From contig JABYQU010000047.1 of the NCBI GenBank assembly GCA_022264855.1, positions 186,001 to 250,000 on the forward strand: a DNA stretch of 64,000 nucleotides, read 5' to 3'. This document shows positions 35,139 through 46,570 of this stretch, in pieces. Each line of letters begins with the position of its first letter. Position 1 is the first letter of the stretch. The notes under the pieces were generated by a model. It was not told the DNA's origin. It ran no database searches and saw only the letters and a program-made list of their open reading frames with translations. A program made the position numbers and the translations under genes. This DNA is from Lenzites betulinus. Its lineage: Eukaryota > Basidiomycota > Agaricomycetes > Polyporales > Polyporaceae.

Positions 35139-37543
35139 TCACTCAGTGTACGGCTCCGAGTACGACCCGTATGCCTTCCCGGTCCCCGCAGTCGGGGCCC
35201 ATCCGGCGGGGGGCACGGCGCGGTAGCCCCTGTTCGCCTTGCTTGCACGGACTAGGAGTACGATCACGACGAGCAGCAGGACGAACACGCCCGCAAGCAG
35301 GCCGAGGATGATCCACGAGTTGCGCTCGATCGTCGAGAAGCCGTCTCCGCCGTTCAGAGTCCCCGGCGCCGCGGCAGCGAGGTCGACCTGCCCGAAGGCA
35401 GTTGCAGCGGCAGTCGCGCTGTCAAACGAAGTCATTGTGAGGATGTCCGCTTGGACGGAGAGAGGACCGCCGCCGGTGACGTACGTTATGGCGGAGGTGA
35501 CCACGGAGTAGGCGTCCGTGGTGATCGGGCTGGCCACTGACATGCCGGAAATAGGTGTCGCTGTCGCTGAGACGGTGCCCGGGAGCGTGGTAAGGGTGGC
35601 GGTATAGAACGACTCAAACGCGCTGACGCGTGCGCTGTTCAGCGCGTCGGCTTCTGCCCACGCCTGGTCCGGATCTGTGAGCTATACGTAGCCGCAACGC
35701 GATGTTAGCAGCGTTGGAGGACATTGTTACCTGCAAAGATGGATGCACGTACGCTGAGTAGCTGGATGTATCCGTTGCTCCCGAGCTCGTCAACGCTACC
35801 GTAGTCATACAACTGGTACGCATTCCGCAGGAACGAGGCGCCAAGCAGCCAATCTTTCCAACCCAGGATTAGTTTTTCTGCACTGAAGGAACGCAGCGTC
35901 CATTCGCATACCTTCGTTCGGGTTCTGCCCGCCCATGATGGTCCCAACACAAACGAGCGATCCGTCGGGCAGCGAGACGGCATCGATAGTGTCTACGGGG
36001 TGCATGGGGTAGAGATTACCTCTGTGATATGTCGAGAAGTGTGATTAATTCAGCACACACTTGGCAACCAGCGTGGAGACAAGACGTACCCGAATGACCA
36101 AGTGATGTTGATTTTGGCATCGCACGGTGTTGAGTACATTACCTGCCCGGGGTTGGCCAGTTCGCTGCCGGGTCCTATCAGCTGCGCACCCGGAACATTT
36201 TGGTAGATCAGGTGAGTATAGAAAGGCGGGCCTTGGACTGTGTAATGGGATGTTAGTATTTCTATCTCTGCATGCATATCCATAAATTTATAACTCACTA
36301 TACGATGTTCCGGTATCAAAAGTTGCGATAGTGTCTCCGTCGGGTACAGGGATGCCATGAGCTTGGTAGATATCGGAGAAGTTGGAGTGGCCATTCACGA
36401 AGACGCCGTTGACATAGACTCCATCCATGACGGTCGTCCACTGGCTGTTGATCGGACTGACAAATTTCGGCGCTTGCAAGACATCCAACATGTCAGGGAG
36501 AATCTCAGCTGAACACAAAGCGGTGGTTAGCACGTCGAAGAGTAGCAGAAAATAGGAGGAACAGATGAAGCACTCACAGACTGTCAATACACCACCGTCA
36601 GTGATACCGACCTCTGAACGCGACATGAGGAAAGCGGTGTAGTTGGGCAGGTCGGTTTCGTGTTTGAAGAGCTATGGATCCGCGGTCAAAAATTGCAATG
36701 CTGTGGAAGAACGTGAGAGCTAACATTGTACAATATCGGGGTTGCATTCTCCGCATATGAAGAGTTCATAAGAAGACCGTAGATTTGGGACTTGAGCTCG
36801 CTGTAAATCATGAGTGTCGGTGAATCTTTGTATACACACCATGTTAGTCACAGACGGACGTACCCCCCCAGCCCAATCAATCCATTGTAAAGTGATGGGT
36901 TACTCGAACCGTTGTAGGCCACAGCTGCCCCCATACCAGCGTGAGAAATGACAGACAGCTGGGAAGCGGAATGTACTCACTGATTGCTTGATTCTGAATT
37001 GTGTAAGCTCCAAATGTGACGTTTGCGAGAACGATGGGGCCTGTGGAGACGGACCCATCTCTACAGATCATGCCAAAGTCTCAATGAACTGCATGTCGAG
37101 TGTGAGCCTTATACGTACACGTATTGTGTGGTCGAGTTGACTCCTAAGTGGAATAGTTCCGGGGGCTCAGTGGTATTCAGAGAGAGAGGGTCGATCCATG
37201 TATCCGAGCTACCGGTATCAAGGATAACCTGCAGGGTGTCGCATTATTAACTCGGAGTTTGACAGCTTAATACACGCGAGTTCAAGTTGCAAGTAAAGAG
37301 TGAACATACCTGGTAAGGAACACCATTGACAATGATCGTCGCCGTATACTCATCGTTGTCTGCGTGCGAAAATCCAAAACCTGTCGAGTCTGGGTCTCGA
37401 GTGACGGATACCGGGTAGGTGTTGCCAGAAGTTGCCTGTTTGGACGGGCTTGGCCTGAAATCCGAGAAGCTGGACCTAGCAGCGGAAGGAAGGGAGAAGG
37501 AAGTGATAACAGAAAGAACAGTCGCCAATTCGAATGCTCGCAT
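35139..37543 (-). CDS. Membrane-anchored A1-family aspartic protease, eleven exons
   Basis: Exons 37543-37310, 37228-37119, 37060-36981, 36924-36864, 36800-36725, 36671-36578, 36508-36299, 36237-36090, 36021-35912, 35877-35753 and 35681-35139 sum to exactly 597 codons (596 aa). The start is the ATG opening a signal peptide (MRAFELATVLSVITS...). The first catalytic motif VILDTGSSDTW opens exon 2 and the second, ATFDTGTSY, ends exon 7, as in pepsin-like proteases. EKLILGWKDWLLGASFLRNA and YQLYDYG mark the end of the fold. A Ser/Thr-rich stalk leads to a membrane helix (SWIILGLLAGVFVLLLVVIV) and a short basic tail, so it is probably an exported, plasma-membrane endopeptidase and not a freely secreted one. 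A truncated paralogue lies directly upstream. Confidence 0.93.
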
Positions 37544-38720
37544 TCTCACGAGCAGTCTACGTGTTAGAGTGTTGAATTCAGCGAACAGACAAAGGGACAC
37601 AAGAACTAAACCGACAAGGGGGACGAGGGCGAATGTGAATGGGATGCGGGCCCTGCGCAAGTGAATTTATACGCTTGTCCGACATCGGTGCAGACTTTGA
37701 CATCACCATGAAATTTCTGGATCGCCGAATGGATGGGTATCATCTTCATGTTGACGCGCATGCGGCTCGTGGGCAAGCCGACGCGAAATCAAGTGCTCTA
37801 CCTGCCGCCGCGGCTGTGCTGCACTGGCCTTCATTGCGTATTTCTGCGGTTCTATGGTGAGCCCAATGTTGCGAATTGTGAGATCATGTGATGCGAGCTT
37901 GAGAGCACATTAACTTTGTCCCCGCGTACTCGGGAGAGAAGAGCAGAGGCAGAAAGTCCGAATGGTGAGTGGAGGTATTTGCTCACCCAGTACTCGCTTC
38001 CTTGCAGGCACTCAGTGCTACAAAGTTTTTGAAATGGCCATACTGCGATCTATCGGAGCCGCACGACGCCGCTTCTCACTGCCTAAGTATTCCTGATCGG
38101 TGACATCCCGTACTGGCCGAACATTTCCACACCCTGTCGAGCCACACTCATTTTTGACGGCTCCAGCCTAGCGTTTTAATTGCAAAGCGATAAGGATGAG
38201 CCGGACCATCCCGTTCGAGATCGGGCACTCGACACTCACCGCGACACAGTCTGTTATGGTCAATGTGGACTCCCTAATGCCGCCACCACGTATCCGCTAA
38301 GAACTTGCCAAACGGTGGCCCTATGAATGCGACGAGCAGTGTGTCAGACATTTGTTATTTGCGGAGGCGATGCAGGCGTGTATGCGGAAGCCTCGGTGGG
38401 AGCAGAAAGAGGAGCAATTTGCGCTGGGTGAGATCTGAGATATAGATCACGACGGGTCGATCGATGCGTCATAACGTGGCCGTGACGTTTCACATTCATT
38501 CTGGGGACTCTCCTTACATGTTGGTTCACTCACAACGTTAACCACGCTCGTCGCTGTGTTATCCATGCAACACCACGAGCATGGCAATGAGTGTCATCCC
38601 TGACAGTATCCAAATATTAGTACATGGTCCGATGCACTAACAAGCACGAACTACCAAAATCTCAGCGCTCAGCACCCGTATCCACAACGTGATAACTACG
38701 CAAAGCACCCGGCTCAATCA
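37544..38720. other. Intergenic stretch between protease and its relic
   Basis: No supported gene; it probably holds the protease promoter. Short frames on both strands show no recognisable protein. Confidence 0.5.
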
Positions 38721-38722
38721 TG

Positions 38723-39655
38723 TTAACTCATACAGAGTTGAGTAGAATGACTCTGACTCTGACGCGAACCGCTTCGTACCCCGCGCGAGGTTGCCGGACG
38801 GCACCGCGCGGTACACCGTGTTCCCCCGACTCGACTTCGCCAACAGTACAGCAACAACGGGATGCATGACCAGCGCCGCCACGAGCAGACCGAGTATAAT
38901 GTATGAGTTTCTAGTGAGTGCAGAGAGATCGAGGGCCTTCGGGATCGTGTCGTCTTCCGTGACTGCGCCAGAGAGATGCACGTCTGACTGCGCATCTTCC
39001 GACACGCCCGCGGCAGCTGTTCCAGTTTGTACGGCGGCCCAATGCTTTGGGACACGCGGTCTGAGTTCATGACCACAGTTTGAGTGACAACGACAGTGGT
39101 GGAAATCGGCGTAGCCGTAGGCGTCCATGTACCGTTATTGAAGATGGTAGTCAGGCTCGGCGCGGCGCCGCTCGGGCCCGTGTACGCGTGTCACGAGGAT
39201 TCCGGTGACAGACGTGGCAGCAGACATGCCCGCCGTCAATACCCAGCGCTCCTTGTGCGAGACAATGCGCGCAAGACTGAGAAAGTCTGTTTCCGTCCAC
39301 GCTTCATCCGCATCGGTAGTCTAGTACTCGACAGTCAGTGCTCAGTTGCTCGACGAGGGAAAGGGGTAGACGTACACTGAACAGACGAACGGAAGGCATG
39401 GAGGAAGGATCCAGCGTTCCGTAGTCATACAACTGGTAGGTGGTGGTCAAGAAAATATCACCTAGCAGAATGTCTGGAGTGGCGAAAGGTCGAAGGATGA
39501 GTTTACCCCAAGATGACGAACACAGCACGCCAACACGAACCTTCCGTTTTGGACGCCTCGCCACCTATGATAGGGCCAAAACACAGGAAGGTTCCGCCAT
39601 GTAGGCAATGTATGGGTAGAACTTGATCAAGCGTAGAGCGCATTTGCAATGTTTG
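38723..39655 (-). pseudogene. 5'-truncated, decayed paralogue of the aspartic protease
   Basis: Reading leftward, TFLCFGPIIGGEASK matches exon 9 of the intact gene. GDIFLTTTYQLYDYGTLD matches exon 10, and TRNSYIILGLLVAALVM with NTVYRAVPSGN matches the membrane anchor and tail. Between these parts the frame shifts several times. Both catalytic Asp motifs and everything before exon 9 are missing, so it cannot be a protease. Order and strand fit a tandem duplication followed by loss of the 5' half. Confidence 0.8.
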
Positions 39656-40133
39656 AAAGACATGCTTAAAATGGCACAGCAGTTCGATCGCGAATTCGAT
39701 AGACTGCCATCGGCCTCGGGAGATGTTCCGTGGCGTCTACAAGCTGAATATTCCCGAGGCTCTAGCTGATTGGCTGTAGAGTATAGCCTTGAGTTATAGC
39801 CACAAGTGCAGTGCGTGCAGACGCAAGGACATACCGAACATGCCCGCGCACCCGACGGAGATCAACGCCAAGAGTGATCTCAAAATGCTATGTTAGGGCA
39901 CCCGCAATTGCTAATTCATGTGCGGAATTAGAAACATTGCTAAATGTCTCATAGTACTTCGCCGAGTCGTCCCTTCGCCGACAAAGTTGTCCATACGAAT
40001 ACCAATTCACACATACAAGTTGAGACTAGGAACCTCAAAGTTGATCATCAACATTACCGCACTACAGCAGCCATATGATGCGTCACTGCATAGTGCCCTC
40101 TCCTCCAGATACTCTCCGCGCAGGATGGGGCAC
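39656..40133. other. Short gene-free stretch
   Basis: Lies between the protease relic and the 3' end of the next gene. No coding or repeat signal was recognised. Confidence 0.4.
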
Positions 40134-41783
40134 TCACCCGTCATATGCCGGGGGGAGGTTCTCAGGAAAACTGAGTGGCCCTCCTTCGAGCCTGATTCCC
40201 GCGTCTTGCGACTGTCGCCTCCCCCGGCGCGCTTGAGGCCACATAGGCCTTGTTGCGTCGGCGTCGCTCTCCGACTCGTTGAGCCTATCAGGCGTCTCAG
40301 AGGCGTGGATGGGGGGTGCATCAGTGGGCACATACGGCCCAGCAGGTGTAGAATTGACGGCGGACGGCGGGAAAGGTGCCTTGTAGGTAGATGGCGCGCG
40401 CGTGAGACCGGGTGGAGAGGATCCGGTTTGAGATGAGGATCCTGTAACGTGCGGGGCCGCCGCGAACCCAGGAGTATCTCGGGCAGATGAGGGTGTGAGC
40501 GGAGTGGGAACTGGGTCGCCAACAGAGCTCACTGGGGGTGATACTATAGAAAAACGTGAAGAACAAGAATTAGCACAACCCAATGTTATGCGAGGATGCG
40601 TGTCGAAGCACTGACTGAACGGCGTGACGACGTATCCAGCCTCGCCCGGCTGCACCGGCACAGCTCCCGCGCCCTTCTCTCCTCCGCCTGCTCCTATGCT
40701 TGCTGCCCCGCGCCATGCTGTGGTATACCGCGCTGCCCCGAAGCCTATTCCGAGTAGCCGTCCTGATCCGAAGGTGCCACGACGCGCAAGCCAGACCAGG
40801 GATATGAGAATCAGGGCGCCGAGGGTGCTGCACACTGCAATGGCGGCGACGGAGCCGTGAGATAGCATAGGAGAGGAGCTTGTGTCGAGCGCGCTCGGCG
40901 TGACGGTGGCGGATGCGGACGCCGAGGGTAAAGCCGAGGTGAGATCGGGGGTAGGCGTGAGGCCACCCGGCGACGTTGTTGGCGAACTAGAGGTAGGGTT
41001 TGGGGTGTTGGACACGACGCTCTGCCCTCCCCCGCCGGGAAAACCATCTCCGCCGCTGACCGTTGCGTAAATGCTGGTCGTACTGTAGTCCTGCGGGCAT
41101 TGTACCGGATCCGGACAAATTCCGCCGACGCACCCACTTGGGGACGTGCAGATGTTCGGAGGAGGCAAGGAGACGACGCCACTAGTGCTGGGTGCAGCGC
41201 TGCTCACGGTACTGGTGCTTGATTGTGTCGACGCCCCAGATGCAATCGATGAAGTTGGTTCAGCGCGTCCGAGGAGCTGACGCACATACTGCTGCAAGCG
41301 GTGCAGGACGGCGTCGGTACTGGCTTGAGCGGTAGTCGGGTAGGTCGAGTGGATCTCAAAATGAGAAACAGCGAATGAGAATGCAGATGTCTCCATACGA
41401 AAGCGGTGGGGGCGGAATGAGAACGGCGGGGTACAGTCAACACGAAAGGGCAGGTCGTCCGTGGATACGTGTGGGATACACAGTTCGGGGCGGCCGTCCA
41501 CCATGAATATCGCATCGTCTTTTGTCCCGGACCCATAGATTGACAGAGAAGAGCCTACAATAGGTGTCAGTGGTGCGATCCACATATTCAATGCGAAGAA
41601 TGCGAACGAACCAGTAAAATAGAAGCTCGCTACACCTGGTGATCCAACATGAACGCCCCAATTGTCCAGCTGCTCTAGCTTTTCCCAAGATCCGAAGTAG
41701 GAGATACGGCTGTCAGTTGAGTTGACACGGAGGAGGCTAGCAGACGACACTGCAGCTGCAGCAAGGGGGTATCGGGACTGCAT
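40134..41783 (-). CDS. Single-pass Ser/Thr-rich surface protein with PPxY tail
   Basis: The frame is open throughout as 549 codons, but two stretches look like introns whose lengths are multiples of three: 41611-41555 (57 bp) and 40615-40544 (72 bp, with a TGCTAAT branch-like site). Removing both gives exons 41783-41612, 41554-40616 and 40543-40134 and a 506-residue protein. The first junction coincides with the intron of the related 30.4-31.8 kb gene. After a short hydrophobic N-terminus come DSRISYFGSWEKL, a Cys-rich patch (CTSPSGCVGGICPDPVQCPQ) and a Ser/Thr/Pro stalk. One membrane helix (VAAIAVCSTLGALILISLVW) leads to a long disordered tail ending LPPAYDG. PPAY is a PPxY motif of the type bound by WW domains of Rsp5/Nedd4 ligases; use here is inference. 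Confidence 0.8.
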   Translation of the reverse strand: MQSRYPLAAAAVSSASLLRVNSTDSRISYFGSWEKLEQLDNWGVHVGSPGVASFYFTGSFAFFALNMWIAPLTPIVGSSLSIYGSGTKDDAIFMVDGRPELCIPHVSTDDLPFRVDCTPPFSFRPHRFRMETSAFSFAVSHFEIHSTYPTTAQASTDAVLHRLQQYVRQLLGRAEPTSSIASGASTQSSTSTVSSAAPSTSGVVSLPPPNICTSPSGCVGGICPDPVQCPQDYSTTSIYATVSGGDGFPGGGGQSVVSNTPNPTSSSPTTSPGGLTPTPDLTSALPSASASATVTPSALDTSSSPMLSHGSVAAIAVCSTLGALILISLVWLARRGTFGSGRLLGIGFGAARYTTAWRGAASIGAGGGEKGAGAVPVQPGEAGYVVTPFSQCFDTHPRITLGCANSCSSRFSIVSPPVSSVGDPVPTPLTPSSARDTPGFAAAPHVTGSSSQTGSSPPGLTRAPSTYKAPFPPSAVNSTPAGPYVPTDAPPIHASETPDRLNESESDADATRPMWPQARRGRRQSQDAGIRLEGGPLSFPENLPPAYDG

Positions 41784-42823
41784 GGGTCCTAGATGGACGA
41801 GGGATTGGTACTGAGGCTAAATGAGCCGCAAGGTGTAAAGGCAGGCCAGGAGTTGTCTAGTCGCAGAGCATCGGGACACGGGGAATTACACAGAGGAAAA
41901 AGAATTTCATATCCATGCAGGTAGCGGCGATCCTCGGCAAACGTGTCGCGTCAGTTCACAGCCTTCCCAGCGAAAGAGGGCGTCATCACAGCATACGCGG
42001 CCGTGATCAGTCTGTACCAGTAGGTGATGGACAGTAGCCCGGGGGAGTCGCGAAATGTAGACAAGCATGATGAGCGGGGGCAAAGGGAAATTCACACAAA
42101 GTGCCGCAAACGCGCGCAATGCCACGCGAGTCCTGCACGGTGCTGCGGCGACTCTGCTGTGACAGGAGTTCTGCGTCGGTCGTGCCTCGGAATGCGTCAG
42201 CCCGCTGCTTGGATATATGTGTACTAGATGTAATCTTTTGTCAAAAATTAAGACTGCAAGTTCAAATTCACTGGCTGGGTCTCGGCTTGGGAGCACTCAG
42301 CAATCTGTCGCGTCCAGGTATTGTTAGCGCTCTAGAGTCACTGACGCGTTACATATGCATATGTCACGTCTGGTGCCAGACTCAAGCAAATACCGGAGCT
42401 GAGCGTCCAAACCCTATTTCTGAAGTACATTCCTAAGGGTTTTAAAGTCATTGAAGCAATAAAAGTGGAAGGTTCAATAGAGAGGCCGCGCCCGATAATT
42501 GAGCGTGACAAGCCATATTGTGACTGTCCTCCCAAATCGGATGACAGGCGCTTGAGGCTGCTCGTCTCCGCTCGATACATCTGTGGTAGCGGTACATATT
42601 TTTGCAGTTCTGTCGACGATTCCTTGTAGTAGACATGAGCCAAATTATCGTATGCCCCGATATATGACAATCTGAATGGGAGCATACCTCGGGAGAGTCA
42701 TTCCAGACCACCCGACTGAGGTCCCACTGCTATATTCTTCAGGTCGATCTGCTGGAATGTTGTTCAGCTTGGCGGAGTAAATGAAGCCACGGACAGCATA
42801 GTACACACATCTGAGGCCGTTGT
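41784..42823. other. Intergenic stretch between surface gene and HET5 3' end
   Basis: Minus-strand open frames at 42.34-42.69 kb have no homologue in the window and no recognisable motif. I see no supported gene. Confidence 0.4.
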
Positions 42824-45438
42824 TCAGCCTGGCGGTTGACGTTCGAACGGAGGTGCATCTTTTAGTTCACATGTAGGGCTCTGTTAGATTGCGCGGCGCG
42901 AAGGCCGGAGTTCAATTCCATTCGAGCGCATCCGAGAGAGATGTATGCTGAACAATATCTCACCCGCACAGACTGTTGTGGAATTTCAGAGTCGGTAGAG
43001 GTAGCATTTGAGCTTTCTTGTGCGCGGAGAGGATCGGGTCCGGCAGTGGTGGGCGATATGCAGTACGCGTATGGTCCAGGTACACATAGGTTGCTCGCCG
43101 TGCAAGACCCTGGGGAGTCTTGGCGAATAACCGTTTGCTCGTACATCATGTTAGGGGGCATAGCGGACTGCTGATATCCCTGTTCAGCACATACGGGTTG
43201 GATGCTCTCGGACTGTGTAAATAAATGAAGACATACCGGTATGGCATCATGACGCTGCAGCGATGCATCGTTCGGACCAGGAGAGAGGCCGGAATGCATG
43301 GTGAGAGTCTGCGCGACGGCCTGCATCTGTAAAATGTCTGCAAGCTGCTGTGACAGGCTGGAACCAGTAGGTTTACTGGTGGCGTTGATGAACAGTTCGG
43401 AGAGGTCAACAGAGAACAAGAGACTATTCCAATCTTCGATATATGCGTCCTCTAGGGGGCACTCCAGCCTCAGCCTTAGCAGTCGAACAAGGTCCGTCGA
43501 GCCTCCGTCGGAACCCGTACAATCGTGAATTACAAACTCGGTCTCCGCGATCGTACGCGAGGAAATCCAAAGGTGAACATCGAAGGAGCTGCTTTGGCGG
43601 TGTTCGTTATCGGCTGTTGCAGGTGTGTCGTCCATGGGATGTGTAGATGGGAAACTATTGCCTGCTGGCGATACGGCGTGCGTCGACTCGGTAGCGGAGG
43701 GTCTGCGGAGACGATCAACAGAAAACTCGACGACGTCGCTATGGTCTCCCTGTAGGAGCCTGAGTTCAATTTGAATGGGGGAAACATGGAGATCCTGGCC
43801 GTCGTGCCACGGGGCTCGCTGTGCCACGATGTTCTTGTTCAGGGTCACCGTGGTCAGAAGCATTGCGCGACCCTCCGAGTCTACTCCAGGTTGGTGAGAC
43901 TCGAGCGAAGTGACTGGAAACCCAACCGCCCGCAGTTCCTCCTCGCAGTTGGGCGCAAGCCGGATCTCGGGCTCCTTTCCTGCGATACACCACCGCGATA
44001 TCGTATGATTCTGCCGGGCTGTGCCGTATTTCGAGAAGCCTTGCCTGCGCGCTTTGGGCGGGACGGGAGCGCTTGAGTGGCGTAGGAGAAACACCTCAAC
44101 GCACGCCGGTGCCACATCGAGACCGTTCAACGCGGCCGCGGACAGACGCAGAACGCGGGGAGAGCCATGCCTCCACGAGCCACAGGTTGCGTGGACGCCG
44201 ATCACGACGTTCTCTGCTGCCCCCACATCTTGTTCACCGCAGCGGAGAGGGAGCGCGATCAGGCCACCGTCGCGGTCCGTGCAGCGCAGGAGCGCGACGC
44301 TTCGAAGCGGACTATGATTCATTACTTCCTTGCAGCGTGGGCAAAGAGCGGATTTCTCATTAACCAGCCGCAACGCGGTTTCGGGAGGCAGAAGAATCGT
44401 CATGACCGCCATTCGAACACCTTGAGGAGTGAATACACAGTGCAGCGGCGGCGGTGGAAGATCGCGGGGGCTCCCCATGCGCATCGCAAACTCAGAGGCT
44501 GAGATGGGAGCGACGTCTCGGATATCCCAGAACGCGTCCGGGGAAGGTGCAAGCAGTGCCGACTGACTCGACTCCCGACCACCAGAAAATGTGCCAGTAA
44601 GCCTTTCCAGAGTGCTGCTCAGGCCCCATGCGAAGATGCTCTGGTCGGGGATATGCTTGATGATCTCCTCCTGCAAGCGAAGGAATGCGTTTGTTCCCTC
44701 GCCGTAGATCGGGGACATATGGACCCCGAAGATCCCGAGCAGCGAGTACGCCCGGTCCTCCACTCGCGTCGTCTGCCGATACGCCGCCCAGGACATCCTC
44801 TTCGCTACACTCGCAGATTCAACCGGCTTCATCCCTAACAGGATCGTGGCGTCTACCCCGGTGATCTGCTCCAGCATTGATGCCAGGCCCGTCTTCGTGC
44901 CCAAGAAGGTCCAATCGCAAGTGAGGAACACGACGTACGAGGGCGCAACAAGTTCTTGCAATGTCCAGCCGCGCCCGTGCCATTTGCTGTTCCAGAACAT
45001 AGATCCCTTTTGCCGTGGGTTTGTGTCGCGAGGAACGTCGGCGAGGTAGACGTAGCACACGTCCGCGTCGCGGTATAGAGCGTACATCGAGTTGATAGCC
45101 TCGGAGAGCTCTGCACTGCTGCGCTTGTCAATGCAACACGAGTCGATCCAGATGAGCCGGAAGCCAGCCTTGCGCGCGACCTCGCAGGCCCGCCTAATCT
45201 TCGCCGAGAGATTCGAATGAGAGAAGAATTTGTTATTGACAGGAGGAGGGGGGTCATCGTTCCATGGCTTGGAGTTTGCTATCGGGCACTCGGCCTGGAG
45301 TTTCACGAGATCGTCGAAGGTCTGCTCGCCGCCCTCTTCCGCCGAGCGCCACGTGTGAGATAGGATCGCGTAGGGGGTTGGGCCGACATCGGCGAGCCAT
45401 ACGAACTCGCCGGTGTGTGTGTTCAGGAAGCGGGGCAT
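42824..45438 (-). CDS. HET5: HET-domain protein with intact tail, three exons
   Basis: Exons 45438-43237, 43179-42964 and 42880-42824 join in phase 0 to 824 aa. The frame also stays open across the first intron because it is 57 bp without a stop, giving an 858-codon unspliced frame to 42862. The intron is preferred because its borders align with introns in HET2 and HET4. The core has YAILSHTW, RLIWIDSCCIDK, GRGWTLQEL, IYGEGTNAFLRLQEE, a CPRCKEVM CxxC motif and CTDRDGGLIALPLRC. Exon 2 (72 codons) ends STDSEIPQQSVR and exon 3 reads SPTCELKDAPPFERQPPG, parallel in position and length to the HET2 tail. It is on the opposite strand to HET1-4 but next to the same kind of upstream element. Confidence 0.88.
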
Positions 45439-46570
45439 TCTGGAGAACGTTTAAACGGAGGGTGAGCATACAGAACAACATGTCAAGTAGAAGCATAGAT
45501 ATCTACATGCATATGCACGTACCTGTTGGGTTTTTTCGATCCTAAGAAAAGTATGAGGGCAGACTAGATAACAACGCCAGATCGGAAAAGGACGGCTAGC
45601 GTAAGGGGGGTTTCGGACCTGCGGGGGCGGACTGTAGATCGCGGGGGAAGGTGAGAAGGACAAGGAGACTGGGCTGGGAGATGCAGGCCGTGAGGTGCGC
45701 GATCGGCAATCTGGTATTGGATTTTGACCCAGCCTCTATTCCAGTCGTCAGAGACCAGTACATGCGTCACGATCGGAGTAGGCCATGCGAAGTACACGAG
45801 GCGTACAATAAATCCCCCTCTATCAATTTGACTCACTGGTACTGACTCACGTGTTAAATGCCCCGTCCTAAGGGAGGATTCAAGCCGAACGCCGACTTGT
45901 TTGTCTCGGAAAAAAGCAGGGTCACACCCAGATTGATGCAGCGCGCCGAGTGGTCGTTCAAGGGTGCGCGTCCACCCGTGCGACAAATCTTGGGGGCTAT
46001 TTGGGCGTGTTAGGATTGGAAGCTATTGCCCCCCCGATCTGATCTTCACGCGATCCTCATAATTCCGACCTCCTTCAAGTTCAAATGTGGGCACTCACTC
46101 ACTCACGATCGAACGCTGCAAACGTGAATGATATGGGTGATAGATATTCGTGCGACCCTGTTCAGAGTACATGCACAGCTCGTCTGCAACGCCCTTATCC
46201 GTCACCCGGGTCGAACAAGATCTAGTCGGTCTCCGCAAACACAGCCAATAGACCTGTACATGTCCACTCCGCCTATGCTGACGATCCCACAGTAACCCCC
46301 TTGAATACTCACAACCGATCGCGGAAGAGTCGAGATCCCGCGTCGGGTCCTGAACCGACCTGAGGCCTGGGAGAACGCAACACCACTGAACGATGCTGCA
46401 AGCAATAGGAGCTTATGGACGGTTTAACTTAACTCCCATCAGTGGATACAGCACGTGGCTGACTCTAGGTGCACTTTTAATGAACAGAAGACTATATCAT
46501 CAACGAAACCCTAGCTAGGTGACGCACGCACTACGAACAACAAACAACAACGTATGTCGCATGCCTCTTT
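45439..46570. other. Upstream flank of HET5
   Basis: Contains the conserved element above and a CACT run near 46095. No gene is supported. Confidence 0.45.
45991..46044 (-). promoter_or_regulatory. Conserved element upstream of HET5
   Basis: On the minus strand it reads GATCAGATCGGGGGGCAATA, then GCTTCCAATCCTAACACG, as at the other HET genes, about 0.55 kb before the HET5 ATG. Confidence 0.45.

Noticed and set aside
46095..46113. CACT microsatellite as an origin or telomere-like signal
   Set aside because: It is a short tetranucleotide repeat only, like those at 4604 and 32671, with no further structure.
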